From Anas platyrhynchos (taxonomy: Eukaryota > Chordata > Aves > Anseriformes > Anatidae), in NCBI RefSeq assembly GCF_047663525.1, contig NC_092590.1, positions 8,700,001-8,764,000 on the forward strand: a DNA stretch of 64,000 bases, given 5' to 3'. Under the pieces are notes generated by a model. The model saw nothing but the letters and a program-made list of their open reading frames with translations, was not told the DNA's origin and ran no database searches. Below are positions 41,957 to 56,439 of this stretch, piece by piece. The stretch's first letter is position 1; each line of letters starts with the position of its first letter. Position numbers and translations under genes: made by a program.

Positions 41957-44900
41957 AGAAAGAGATATCCAAAAGAGTTATAAAAGAGATTTGAGGATAT
42001 TCCAGTTAAAGTCCACCAAAACAAGTAGCATAAGATGTATGTTATGAGATGGACACAGGCTCTCCAAAGAGCAGTTATAACTGAACACTGAAAATGATTT
42101 TTTTCTATACTACCTTAGCATTACACTTGGCTAAAGAGATCTACTATGAATCCTGAAAGTGTTTTGTTTTTTTTTTTCTGCAGGTGAGGGAAAATACAAA
42201 ATATATTAAACAGAATACAGCCAGGAATTAATTTTGAAGTTAGGAAAATGGATAGACAGGTGAAACTAAGGAAAAGCACCGTGTTGCTTACAAGTCATAG
42301 AACTGTTAGTTTTCTACTAATACCATTGTCGTCTTTATTTTTCTATGTAGAGTGCCAACATTTTATTTTTTTAATTGATGACTAAACTATCCAAAGACTA
42401 TATTGCTGCATCACAACTAACTTAGTCATTGCTCACTAAGAAGTTTTCTAACTGTGAAGGTAACAGCCTCAATGAGGACTAGCAAGGCAGCAAACCAAAT
42501 ACAGCTTAAGCTTTCCTCAGTTATTTCTTTTCCTATTGAGACACACTAAAAGGCACGTTGCCAAACCAACATCTTAGAAACTTCTCCCACATTTGTATGC
42601 TCTTCCATAATGACATTTAATGTGGCCAAATGATCATCAGCATCTCAGAAAAAGTTCATAACCAACGCTTTCATGCACAGTTTGTGTTTTAAGTTTCGCA
42701 GTTTAACTTTTTCAAGAACTTTTAGTTTCTTGCCGAAGTAGTTTGGCCTTCAAGTTACGTCTGAGGATCCTGCTTTTAATACACACCTTTCCAAAAGGAT
42801 TTTCAGTGAGAAGAATCAGACACACACTGACCCGCAGCTCTAAAAAAGAAGCAACTTTTCCCTTGATATCTATACCTAACCGAAACATCGTGTATCTTAC
42901 AAGCTGTACAATCCCCAAATGAAAAACATCAGGATGAGCGTTCAGATCTAGCAACTACTGGCTCCCCGTTCTGGCAGGTAGGAATCTCGGGATTTCACAG
43001 CTGCAGCTGTCTGTCAAGCAACCTAGAAAGGCCACTGCCTTTTCCCCATCGCAGATCCAAAATGAAACTTCTGCGATGCGAACCACATCCTTTGGGCCTC
43101 AGGTGCAACATCCGAAGCTGTTCCAACACAGCAAATGATCATTTTTAGCAAGGATTCATTGTCGCCAATTGCATTAGTCTTAACGAGATACAACGTAGGC
43201 ACCAGAGGAGTCTGTAGAAGACAAAAGCAACTTAAATTTGCTGAGAAAACCAGTAGCCATCGACACATAGAAACTTCAGGACACAACCAGCACCACCTGG
43301 TTTTGTGTAACCTCAACCACAAGTCTCGAATAAAGCAGGGGTATGGAAGAACGCCTTCCTGTGGCACCACCAACCAAAATTAAATCCCTGACTGGAAGGG
43401 ACAGAACAAGAACTTATTGAGAGGAGAAAAACGTTTGTTCTTGAAAAAGCTGTGAAATTGCTTTATCTTACCTGCTGTGCTCACTTACAGCACATCGTCG
43501 CTCCTTGTCCTTTTGTACACAAAATGCATGCCCTGGGAGAAATGAGTACCGGGGGCAAAAAGGCACCTCACAATTGCGTCTTTCTACGGGTGACAAAATG
43601 CTTGTCTCCCTTTCTTGAGGAGGGCCATTTAGAGAAGTGTTGCTTTTTATCCTTTCAATAAATATTTTTCTCTCTCTCCATCCAGACTATTAAAAATAAT
43701 AAGAGAAATGTAATACAACTTTAAATGAGAGTTTATATATCACATGCTTTATGACAGCTGCTTTTATTTCACTTTAGATTAACAAAGCCTTTATGTTGAG
43801 ACTTTGGAGCTGACCTTACAAAGCAGCAATACCATTAACCCTGCAGCACATGTTTCCCATTTAATGTTTCTGAGGTAACATTCTTTGTGGAAGTGAGAGA
43901 AAGGAGAAGGCAAACTTGCAGGGAAAATAAAAGTCTGAGCGTCCTTCTTTTGAACGGAATTAAAGTCAGTCTGGACACTGGAAAATATGAAGTGAGAGGC
44001 TATGGCCTTACAAAGAGCTTCTCAATGGGATCCCAAGAGCTACAATGCTCAGCTTTCCTTTAGTATGCCATAGCTCATTGTCATTTCCTCTCAAGAGGCT
44101 GAACATATTTTGCCATCTCAATTTGAAGTGAAAGGTCCCGCTTACATCAATGTTATTTCAGTTTTAACCAGCATAACTCAAATGATTTATAAGCACGCCC
44201 AACCAAAAGAGCACTGTTGTAGTTGGAAGGAGCGAAGCCAACAGAGTTGTCCTGGGGTACAGCAGAGAGAAATCTGATCTGCTGCATTTGCATGAGTCAC
44301 TGTTATTCGTGTAAACCTAACTAGTCCTAGTGGCATTTTACCATTGTCATGTCCTAGTGGCTCAATGCATGAGCAATATATTCACTTTTTTCTAGGTTAA
44401 ACTTAACAGTGCCTACACACAAGTCCTCCATCCTGTTTTTGTTCTCGTTAATACCTGCACATATTAAAGCCTGCTCGGTATTCTTAAGCTGCTTTCACAG
44501 TTACGGTTTTGTGCTTGAAACTCTTTCTACGCTCTTTTCAGTCAGTGAATCTGAAAAGCTGCAAACTACAGAGTCTACAAAGTTCAAGATAATCTCAAAA
44601 GAGACAGACAGATCCAGGAAAGAGGTGGAAAGAGACAGTTTGGTAGCCATTATATGCTCATATCTCAGACCTTGCCAAAGAAAAGAAAAAATGAATGCAC
44701 GAGAAAAGGATAAAAACTGCACGATTTGGATGAGAAACCAACAAATTCAGTGCTAAAATTCGCATTGATGCCAGTGGAAGCTGGATCAGAGTTCCTGTAA
44801 ACATGCAGACTTTCACTCTTAGATCGAGCCTCCTCTTTAAAACACTCTTGCCAAGCCTTCCAACAGTGATGATGCAGGATTTGCTGGAGCTGCAGCCGTT

Positions 44901-46298
44901 ATCCAAAGCCCAGAGACTGTGCCTGCGCTGTTATCTGTGACCAGTATAAAACTGACCATTATTTTTTTTAAGAACTTGGAAAGCTTGTTACACCCATGTT
45001 TAAGCACTTAATTCATAATCCTAACTCCAAACTGCAACACTTGCCCTTTCCTACTGACTCAAATGAGAATTCTTGGATGCCGAACGCTTCTGGAAATTAG
45101 AGCTGTCATCTAGGGGGCAAGGCAACAAAGGAGCAGCCTGCTTGAAGTATCCCTCTGTGATACTCGTGTCCTAAGCCTCAGAAGATCCAGGGCTTTTTGT
45201 CCCAAGACCGATGTTCGTTTTCTGAGAGACCCATCAGCAGCTGCACAATCCCCTTTCCCAATCTTGCATGTAGTCTGGATTTACATTCCTGACGCATCAG
45301 GTGCATATAGATATGTTTGTTTTTTTTTCCCTCATTCTGGTTAAACCCAGTATTTGGCAAGAGGGCACAACAAAAGCAGGCTGATACATTTTAGCTACCA
45401 GACAGCTGGTATGCCCCATTCCCATCCCATGGAAGAGATTACCCTCTGCCTTTACAGTCCCTCAGAGTTTCCCATGATATATTTAACTTCCTACTCCAAA
45501 CTGCTGGTTTGCTGTGCTTCTCTGGAGGCATGGCTACAGCTAAGTGACTCCCATGTCCAAATCTGTGTTTCAGTAAGGTTATGGAGAGATCTGAGAGGTG
45601 AAACACTACAGAAGTCACTCTGTGCCAGAACAGACTGAAGTGCCTAACGTCTTATCCAAACTATTGTCTAAATTACCACATCATCCTTGTACTGAGGTCC
45701 AAAAATGCTAATTTCACCACTTTGTAGTCCCGATTACAATTTTTCAGCCAACTTGTTGTCCTATAAATACAAACTGTGGGCAAGTCCCCTCTCCCCTTTT
45801 TCCTCTGTTTTCTGTAATAGCTGGTCTTGTTATCATTAAAGGTATAAAACAGGCCAATATTCAGATTTCTGTTGTTTGCTGGTCATTTTGACTTCATTAC
45901 CTTTGATGTCTAGAAAAGCATCTTTCTTCATGCTGTTTGCATTCAAAAGAAAAAAAAAAAACTGCAATTCTTTTGGTGTGCTATGAATAAGCATGGGCAT
46001 GCTGGGCCAGGAAATAAAATACATGCCACTACAATTAAAAAGGACTAATTTGTTAGCAATTCTGTAATATTCCCCAAATGCAGAAATTCTAAACAGTGTG
46101 AAGTCATCTGCATAACTCCTCTCTTCAGCTGCCAGCGTCCATAAGCTGAGTCTTCCATAACAGTGATTATCATGTGTAATAAGATAGCATGCCAAATGTT
46201 GTGGACTGAGTAAAAAAACACACAATACTGCTCCATGGTATAGAGTTCGTATTTCATGCAGCTATTGAACCTCCCATCTACTAAACAGCCCCCCTGCC

Positions 46299-46318
46299 TT
46301 TTTTTTTTTTTTTTTTTT
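46299..46318. repeat. Poly(T) tract, 20 bases
   Basis: An uninterrupted T-run, which is poly(A) on the minus strand. No retroposon body was recognised. Confidence 0.88.
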
Positions 46319-49300
46319 AAATAAAAGCTTCTTCTCTATTATTTTCCATGCTTTCTCAGCATGCAGGGGTGGATGCCTGCCCTTCTTGGTACATCCACTT
46401 CCAAAGCCTGTCAGCCCCACATGCTGCCAGTTGAACTCTGGTGCTTATGGCAAGTTAAGAGCTGCAGTTTTAAAAAGCTATTTCTTAGCATTTTTGGAAT
46501 TAAAAAAAAAAAAAAAAGTGCCTATTTTATCTATTCCTACCATGAAGTTATGTTTTTGAAGGATAAAATACTAAAATATTGCTGAGCTTAGAGCCTTTAT
46601 TGAATGACTGAAGCATGCATTTCATAGGACATGACTACAGGCTTTCAGTGACCCCTCAGGAAGCACAGGATCAGACTGTCAGGAGCTGGTCTTTTCTAAG
46701 GAAACTGATAATTTAGCCACTGAATCCAAGTTGTAGATATGCTAAAGAGAGTACTTCCTTGAATCAGGATGGATTTATCCTTTTGCTAGAGTAAGATCTG
46801 TCAAAACCAGTCTAAAGTCCCACACTTGTCACAAAATAACACCCAAAAGAAGGTAACAGGAAGGAACTGGAGATGCAGCTCATGTTAAAACATGTTAAAG
46901 GCAGCACATCTCCTGCCCAAGTGCCGCGTATATCCAAGCATCCAGTTGTTCAAATTTGAAACAGAAAAACAAAAATGTGTTTCTCCATACAGCAAGATTA
47001 TAAATTAAGACAAATCGGGTCTTGTGAGGTTACGTAAATGCTGACAGCTGTAAGTTCTCATTCCCACATTAGTTTTTAGTGTTGTTTTTAAGTAAAGCTG
47101 TTCTCTCATTTGAGACAAATATGATTTCTTAAAAAGAGCTGTGGGTGTAGACTAGGAGTTAGTGCTCGTTTGCTCTTCAGAGCCCATAAATGATATTGTG
47201 CTGACTGAAAAAGGTTTTATAAAATATTAGCTGATGAAAATGGGCAAGCAGAGTTCGAACTATGAGCAATCTGACGCGAAAACATCAACTCACTGCATTA
47301 ATTTTTAATTGGAAAAAATAAACTGCACTTGAAGCTCCAATTTCTTTTTGTTGGTTCACTTACCTGCCAGGCAGAAACCTTTGTTGCTGTACTGGGAGTC
47401 AGCATTTAGTCTCTGCTACATGGCTGTTGTTTGTGTACTGCTGAGTCCTGCACACCTCTGTGTGTGCAGGCATATTACATTACATGACAACAAATTTTAG
47501 CTAGACTTCCACTGGCCACGTTTCGTTTGTGTTGAGCTAAAAATGGAAGAGTCTCATCTCTCACATAGAAGTTAGCCCCAGCACGACACCACATTTTAAA
47601 TTCATCCCACAGTTTAGTGCATCATATAATAAAATGCACTGGGGACTCAGAACTTGGATAAAAACCAAGAGAAAACGCTTTTATTCTCACTTACATTATC
47701 AGTTCATGAACCCGACAGAGTGTGAGTAAGGCCACAATCATCAGCCTGCTCTTCAGCCCCCAGTTACCCTCCTTTCTAGAGGGGGTCCAGGCTTGCATCA
47801 GAACTGGAAGTGCTGGCAAGAAACAGCTTTTTCCTGGATGCCAGGTATCTGGTATGGGAGGAAAACCAAGCATTCTTTGGGGCACAGAGGCTGCTGTCAA
47901 CTAAGGAACTGAATGGATGGAAATTGTACCCAGCTCCTCCTGGCTAGAAAGACGTGGAGAAGGAAACAGCTGAAGTATGGAGGGTGAGAGTAGTGGAGAG
48001 AGAGGACAAGGTTTCCTCAAAGTCTTGGGGACCTTAAGGAGCCGAGTGTGTTCCCTGAATTTGCAGTGGCTATTTCCAGACCTCGAAGTCAGAAACAAAC
48101 AATGTAAGCTGACTTCTGAAAACTTTATTCTAGTCCCTATTTGTTTCTTCACATATCATTAACACCCTTTATGATTGCCAGCCTTGAAATTTTGGTGTCT
48201 TAACAAAGTAAGACACAACAAGGAACCAGGCTCACAGTTTCCATGTGCCAGTGCTGACTGTTTACATCTGAAGATGCTTTGCAGAAGGATTCAGTGCTTA
48301 CTGGCTCTAAGTTTCAGGTTGGTAATGTTTCTATACAGTTTTATTTTTCTTGTCTGTATCTACAAAGCTACCTTCAGGAGAGCACGCAGCGATGCAGCTC
48401 TGTGTTTTACATTAAGCAGGCAGATTTCCAGCCACCACATAAGATAATAACCTATCACACTTCAAGTCCTGAAAGGGGGTTAATTACAGAGTCTGGGGCT
48501 CAGAGTCCTAATCCACACACCAGCTTTATAAACACATACTTTGCACTTCCCTACACACTATGCAGAGCTTTAATAAACCAGAAACAGCAATTACACTTTT
48601 CTAAACAACTGCATTGCTAGAGCAAGCCCCAGCGGCTTGGAGAACAACTTTACAGCGTAATACTGATGTTACACATTCAGTGGCTTGACATCATGAAATA
48701 TATGGGAAGATACCCTCCGACTCAGCTTGTTTCAAATTTTTTAGAATATAAAAAGCATCTGTTCAGGCTTCATGTTTAAAAGCCATCATGATTATCAGAA
48801 ATAAGAAAGGGTAGTAGTACTTTTAGTTGGTATTCCAGTTTCTTAAACTTGTACTTTTAAGAAACATTCCTTGCAACGGAGCAGTTTGCCCCTAAAGCGC
48901 ATGTATATAGACAGAAGACAAGAAAGAACCATAATCAGAGTATAAAAAAATACTATGTTGTTTGGTATTAGGTATTTTAGGAGAAGTCCTCAACATGTGT
49001 TGTATCTTTACACCCTAAAAAGCCTGGAAAATAAGGAATGAAGTAACTAAAGCTCTCCTGAATGCACACGGATATGTTATTGAGTAGAAAAGTATCACTT
49101 TTACATTCTCAAGTAGAAACTTTATATGCTCTGTATGCCTTACATCCTATGAAAAACCACTTAAGGATTAGAGTGCATATGAGTAGCAGTGGGACCAAGC
49201 CATCTCTGTGTATAGGTGCAGCTTCTGTGGTTATTGGGGTTACACCGGTTATAACCTTTCCAGCATTGTGGGAATATTTTTGGAAAGTAAGTCTCAAGTT

Positions 49301-50000
49301 ATCTGAGTCCCTAGTGAACCCTTCACAATAATGATAATACTTTTTTTTATTATTATTGTGATCAATGCTGTTATTGCCCTACAGAAACCTGTTGCCTTCA
49401 GGTAAATCAATCCCACTATGTACTGTCAAAAGAAAGGAATACTCCCCCTGCTATTTAGATGAGGAAACTGAGAAATTGTGCAGCTTCTCCGAATAATGGA
49501 GTGAGAGCTACAAAACCAGTAGCCAGATCCAGGTTTCCTGAGCTTCCATGAATGTTCTCCATTCACAGCACATACAACAGAGGGGCAAAATGCTTTTACT
49601 TACGAGGATGCATTTGAGACTAATCATAAGAAAGTGAATGGGTATGGTGCTCTGACTTGGGTTGTCAATGCAGAAGATGATGTATGCAGCCAGTCACAGG
49701 CTTCATCCAGGTAAGTATGTGTTAAGGAAACAGGATTCTTAAGTCTCTATTTTCATGCTTTCTGGATATTTCTTCTTTCTCAAGTATCCGCCTTTATAAT
49801 CAACAGCTTATGATTTAATCAGATTTCATTTACTGTTATTTATACACGTATAGTCTTAATTGTAGCATCACCTCTTACTTTCTTTGGCCATTTTGTCTAT
49901 TCACACGAAGCAGTGAGCAGAGACAAACACGTCAGCCTTGCTGCACAGTCCTATGGCCAATCCTATACACTAGCAACTTACATCCAACCTTTATACTACA

Positions 50001-53000
50001 GAAAATGTATCCTGGAAACACGGGTGAAAACAAGACAGCTTAAATATCTCTAAGTAATCTGCTCAAAAGACAATATAGCACAGTAAGGTATATTAAAAAC
50101 ATTCTTTCTATATTAAAAAAAATGATCTGGTGCCATGGAGAAAGTTGTTCGTTAAACCAGAGAAGGTGGGAATAAGTGCGAGCATTTGAAATGGGAGGCC
50201 TGTTGCAGTGTGACATGCCCCATTGTACAACACATCCCCCTGCCTTTTGAAAAGCTATGTCATACCAAACCATTTTAAGGGGAAGCAAGAAGAGAACGTG
50301 CTCCTGTGGCTTGTTAGAGCAGCACTCTGAAGCCAAGTGCTTCGAAGAACATCATTCCTGCCAACTAAGCAGAGACAATACTTCCACAGCAGAGACACCA
50401 GAGCAGCATGTCAAAAACACCGCCCTCTAGTACAAAGGGTTTTGCAGGGGATGAATGAAAGGGTTGTCCTGTGGATCCTGGTGATCCAGTGGGAAAGCAG
50501 AAAAACAACTTCTGGCTGATGCTCTCACTCTGTTGACACTTCAGCTCAGTCTCCTCCTGAACACAAGGCAGGCCCTCGATCTGCCTTTCTGCCAACCTTA
50601 TTTGCCCTGACCCCATATTCCACTGTAAGGAGTACAGTGGGAACCTGAGGAGCTGGTTCTGCAGTTGTAGTGTCCCAAAGCAGGTGTAGCTAGCCTGCAG
50701 CTACACCCCACCTCATTTCTTCCTAGCAAGACCAATCCACTTGCACACCGCCTATACTGCAAAGAGAAACACGATCTGGTAGGTTGCTGATGACTGCTTA
50801 CTGCAAAATACTGAGAATAAGGATAGGATTAAGCAAAGGATGAAAGAAAAAAAAAAAAAAAAAAGACTGTTTTAAGGTAACAGTGTATATTCTGAGTGCA
50901 TTCATTTAGGATCAGTACAGCTGTCACTGTGAACATAGTCCAAAAGGAACACAGCACCATTAGTCTGTGCTATCTTTGTCTCAGCAGTGACTTGCGTGGC
51001 TTTCCTTTGAACTAACGTGTCTACCAGAACTGAATCCCCACCAAGTACACGGACTGCATACCTTCCTGGATTTCTCATGTTGTTTGGGAAGGCTGAAAGC
51101 CTGCCTCTGTGTGTGGCAATCCATCAAATGGCCTCACTGGGTTTTCTCCAAGAGAACTTCATCAAAGCACATCTTAAATTACTTATTCTGGCATCATCTT
51201 GGGCCCAAATAAGAGCCCACATAGGGAAAGAAGCTGTAAGGGATGGGAAGGCGTGGGAACTGAAGGGAGACACATGGTGAGGGATGTCATGTGCCTAAAG
51301 AGAACCTATGGCACTGCGGCTCAGGAGATGGAGCCTGCTTGGAACAGACTGAAAGGCAGGGTGGAAGCTTGCTCGGGGTGCTCGCAGACCAACTGGGTGA
51401 TCACAGGAATCCAACGGCAGCTGACAGGGTAATGTGATGAAGATGCATTGCAACTCTAGTTAACTCTGTAAATATATATAAATCCAATAGCAACTTGCAA
51501 ATTATTTTAGCATTGCTTTTTCAAAAACGGGAGAAGTTGTACACCCAAACTCCAGCTATTTTCAATCGGATTAGGGGCCTTAGTTCCTTCAATTCTTGGC
51601 AATCCCTTACTAGACGACTTGCTTGGCATTTCTGTGGGAGCAGTACAAGACTCATTTATCAATTACAGGAAGCCTTCTTGCCTGCCAATCCATAATAGGC
51701 TCAGTTTTATTTTTAAAACTGCAAAGTGAAAAACTAAGTCTTGCAAACACAAAGGAAGCTAAATAATAGCTTACCCACAGGCAGTGAGGAGTGCTAAAAA
51801 GCATCAAGTGCAATTATGTCACACTCCGTACTCGCTCTTTGCACATTCATATTCTGACAGTAGACTGTAAGATCTCAGATTCAAAGCCCCATGACAAATG
51901 TCACCAACTAAATTCACAAGCTGTGGGAAAACAAAGGTCTGTATTAGAAAAAAGAATCATGTAAGGGACAGCAAATAAAACTTCCAATTTCTTAACTGCT
52001 ACCTTGTGTTACTGCTGTTCAAACTCATTAAGATGTTGTGCTGTGTTTTGTTTTTTTTCTACATGCACATATATAGAAAAATATAAATATTTTTATTACA
52101 CAAATATCAAGGGTTTTTTGTGACAAAGGAGAGAGAAATGCTTCTTACATCTTTGTTATTTTAGCAGATGCTTGAAGGCCCCTGTAATTATTCTGTATCT
52201 TCTATTGATTTCGCCCATTTCTAACCTGGTATTTCATTTCAGCATTGGACTTCAGAGCAAGGGGACCCCAGCTGAGTTTTACAGTACCTGTGGAGCAGGC
52301 TGATACTGCCACCTTGGGGAGGATTCTTTCCATGTACTTCAAGGAGCCTAAGCAAGTGTCATATAAATCAGTTTGACTTTTTCCATCACATCCTCCCAGG
52401 AAAAGGGCTTCTTAAAATCCCCTGCCCGTGTTGACATAAGACCTTCCAGATGTGTCCCGACTCAGACTGTGCTACATTCACAACTATACTGGAATGAAAT
52501 CTCTTTTTTTTGGGCGGGGAAGAATGCTTAGCTAAGTTTTACATAGCATTTAAACAGTGCCTCGTTTACACTGCTCTTAATTTCATAGCCATTTCGCCAG
52601 TGTAAGAGCCCTGTTCTGCCTACAGCTGGGCAAGCTGTATTTTGCATACACCGCTCCACTGCTTCTGTGATTCCAGCTTTCTTGCTATTTTGAATTCCTG
52701 TCCATGCACAGCTTAAATCGTTCGCTGGCAGGCTATAGGTTCAGCTAGCTGCAACTGCTAGGACTTACGCTGTCTCAGACCTAACAAGAGGCATTACTAT
52801 GCATAGGAACAGTCCAACAAAAGGTGCAGAGCTGGACTGTGACGATTTAACCAAAGGCAAGACTTCAAGGCAAATTAAAGCAAAGCATCTGGATTTTATC
52901 TTCACAACATCCAGTCTTACTGACCTACTCTTTTGCTTTTCAAGTATCGCCCCTACCCACTAGCAGATAAAGAAGCCTTGCTGTACACCTTATATATATA

Positions 53001-56000
53001 TAAACATATGAAGAGATAAACCCTGCGCATGACTCGAGTTGTACACAATCCACACGGTGTTGACCTTCAAGACTTTTCGTGGTAGAAACGAGCAGTATGT
53101 GCCTCAGCTACTTGTACAACACAAGGAAAGATTTAACATCTCACCTTTCACCAGAACAGGCAGGCTCAAGAGCAGGGAGCTACCTATAGGTAACTGACTT
53201 GCTATGTGCTCTCAAAAACATACAGCAACAAAATTGCTGCACAGCTGTTGAAAGCCAAGCAACATAAATGATGAACTCGTGAAAGAATAACGTGAATTTA
53301 CACAAGGAGGCTGTGAAAGCACCATTAGCTCCTACCTTCTGCCAAAGCACTGTCTGTGCTTGTGGCACAACAGTGGGAAATCACAAGAGGCTTCTGGAGG
53401 AACTGAAGTCTTCATCCCAGTGCTGCAAGCAAGAGCAGCCTGGTATTGGAGTAAACCAACACATCTGAGCTCCCAAATAGAGCTACATTTTGGATGACGA
53501 TGTCCCTAGCAGGACTGGGCTCTGGAAAACACCCTCCTCTTTTCCTCCCACCACAGGCAGCCTACATACCACACTCTTGTTCTCAGATTTCCAGATTATT
53601 GGAGTAAACATATGCCTCCACCCAGCTGGGATTTATGGTCGGAGGGGAGGTATAGCTAAACCTTTCCCTGTGAACGGACAAGCAGACTTGCTTCACCTTT
53701 TTGTTTTGTTACCAGAATCCAGACATTAAAGCACACGTGTGGATTTACTTCCTACTATGGCACACGAGTTCAAATTAGTCGCTTACCCACTTGTAGCAAA
53801 AATAAGCAAGTGATAGGGCTTTTCTGTAAAATGATTTAACCTTTGGTTTTAATACTGTTACAGTATGGCAAAGAATGATGCTTGCAAGACAAACTTATCA
53901 AGCATAGCACATGATCAAAGCTATCTAGCTAACAGTGAATGCACGTTACTGGCACTGGTGCAAGCGTTCAGATTTCTTCCTGATTCATACGTGATTTCTG
54001 TAGTTTTATCCATTTTGGGATTATCTTAATCCATCTTTGTTAGGCAACCAGCTTTATATCTGCATTTACATGGTGCTTTGAAAATATTGTGGTTATCAAT
54101 TAATTGTAAGAATAAAAGAAATTGCATATATGAACATGTATTCAAGAACATGCAACAACTGAAAATAACCCAGTACCTCCACTGCCACTGACATTATACT
54201 GCTGGTAGAACTTCAATAACTTGAAAAAATACCAACTTCATATAATCAATAAAGTGATTGCAAAATCCGCATTTGCATCTAACTTGCAAAAATTCAATGG
54301 ACACTGTCAAGTACAGACCGAATGTATCCAATTGAATGAGGATCTATCAGTAATAGATTAACCAGATGAATGTGTACGTAACAGTTTCAGCATGGTACGT
54401 TGCTGTTGTTAGTTTCAAAGTTCACCTATGAACGTCTTTTTTCTCAGCACACATGGATCATGAGACAATGAAAAAAGAATTTCAGGGAATATAAGGTAAG
54501 CTACATACCACGAATTTAAACTAAGCATTTAAGTATAGACTGCATATAGGGAAAAAAAAATATCTTTGGTTATGACTGGGGGGAAAAAAAGGAATGCATG
54601 AATTTGTGTCCTCCATATCACATTGTTACGTTACGAAAAATGAATACAATACCCATCTAGATTGATGAATAACTGACGACGACCATTTCATAAGGTGTCT
54701 TTTTAAAGGGAATAGGTAGGTATTCTTAAGAAAAAAGGGAAGTGGATCATGGAAAGAATTCACAAAAAACTCACAAATAGCAAATTCTGTACGATCATAT
54801 ACAGTGTTTAGTGTTGTCTGTAACAAAAGTAATGTTACAGTAATAGATCTCGCATGTTTGGCTTTGTACTTAAGTTATTTCAAAAGACTGATTTGGGCAT
54901 GGATTTGACATAAAGGAGAATCCCTGAACTGCATATGCAAAAATCTAAAATTAAATGCAGACAATTCCACTGAGAAGTTACCCACAGTCTGAGTACATAA
55001 ATGCAGTACATTAAAAAATAAAAATAAAGAAATACAAAAACTTTAAATTCAGGTGTCACTGATAGCTTGAAATCAGCTGCTTATTTACTAATTGCTTTTC
55101 CACCTGAAACATCTCTGAATTTAACCAATATTCCTCTGAGACAATTAATGTGCATCAAACCCCTTTGGATACTGGATTACAGAAAAGAAGAAAATGAGAT
55201 GGCTTATTTATGAACAGTTATACTAACTGGAAACAATACGTACTTATCTCCCCTCTCTATCCACTAGCTTACACTTTTATTTCCCACTGTGCTGTGAAAG
55301 ACTGTATAGATTTCCTAAATTTCAATTTGACCTGGAGTTAGAATCTGCAGTGTTAGCTATTTCAGCCTTTCTTTCTTCACTAAGACATCCTTCCTGTATT
55401 TGTTTACCTGCATCAGAAAGCTCTTTTGAATTATTGTCTGTTACAGCTTTAGTATCAGTCTCCAGTGTGGGAAAAGTGCTCCTTTAAAAGCTACTTCTTC
55501 CATACCACCTTTTTTTTTCCCCTCTTAAAAGCACATGAAGATTTACTTCTTGAAATAGTCACCTAGTATCAGCAGCACACATTTGTCAATTCTTCCTCCC
55601 CTAATTTTCCTTCTTTTCATAAAACACTCTCCCACAACGCTGTTTTCCATGGTTGTTTCTCAGCTCCTGCTCTCCTTGTTTGTTGCCTCTCCTTAAATTT
55701 ATCTGCTTTATTTCTTCCTAAAGCTCCTCAGATCTGACTCTTTCCCAGCTCCTCATTCTCCACCAGCGTAGGAGGGCAGCCCACCAAGCTACCAGGGAGT
55801 CTCGCTCTTCCTGAGCAGCAAACTGGAGGCCAAAGCCGTGTCCTTGGATCAGAGGTATGCATGTGGTGTATTGAATGTCTAGCAGTAGTAAATAGATATT
55901 TCAGGCAGGGAAGGATGCTCAAAAGACACCAAGTTTTGCCATTTTTGCTGGAGTGTTTTTAAAGTTGTCGTCTCAAACAGCTCACGTTATTTGTTCTTCA

Positions 56001-56011
56001 CTTAATGACAG
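50001..56011. other. Intergenic DNA upstream of GIMD1
   Basis: I recognise no gene. The stretch holds an A-run at 50847-50864, a 9-pair hairpin with arms at 50683-50691 and 50699-50707, and a short (TA)n at about 52990-53003. The GIMD1 promoter and any noncoding first exon should lie here or in its right part, but no CpG island or clear TATA-type promoter can be picked out by eye. Confidence 0.5.
50847..50864. repeat. Poly(A) tract, 18 bases
   Basis: An uninterrupted A-run with no recognised retroposon next to it. Confidence 0.87.

Positions 56012-56439
<428 letters not shown>

Larger units (their letters stand above)
37087..50000. other. Intergenic DNA, no gene seen
   Basis: No supportable exon. 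Open frames at 37543-37926 (minus), 44409-44756 (plus), 45836-46225 (minus) and 48279-48620 (plus) resemble no known family. The stretch holds A- or T-runs at 41937-41956, 42162-42177, 46299-46318 and 46502-46517. It also holds a 14-base palindrome containing two CAGCTG E-boxes (42997-43010), a block at 43740-43865 with E-box and TCF-like words, an AT-rich block near 47220-47335, and a 9-pair hairpin with arms at 47447-47455 and 47462-47470. Confidence 0.55.

Noticed and set aside
44409-44756. 115-aa plus-strand frame with a charged second half
   Set aside because: The charge follows from A/G-rich composition. No splice support and no resemblance to a known protein.
45836-46225. 129-aa minus-strand open frame
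   Set aside because: Translates across an A-run into a Phe string; no motif and no exon signals.
47251-47262. GAGTTCGAACTA word resembling a tRNA B-box
   Set aside because: No A-box at the right distance and no cloverleaf can be drawn, so it is not a tRNA gene or tRNA-derived SINE by eye.
47447-47470. 9-pair hairpin CCTGCACAC / GTGTGCAGG
   Set aside because: Perfect, but of a length expected a few times by chance in a window of this size, and without gene context.
1-56000. Search for DKK2 coding exons
   Set aside because: No cysteine-rich DKK domain pattern was seen on either strand, so the gene must lie left of the window if synteny holds.
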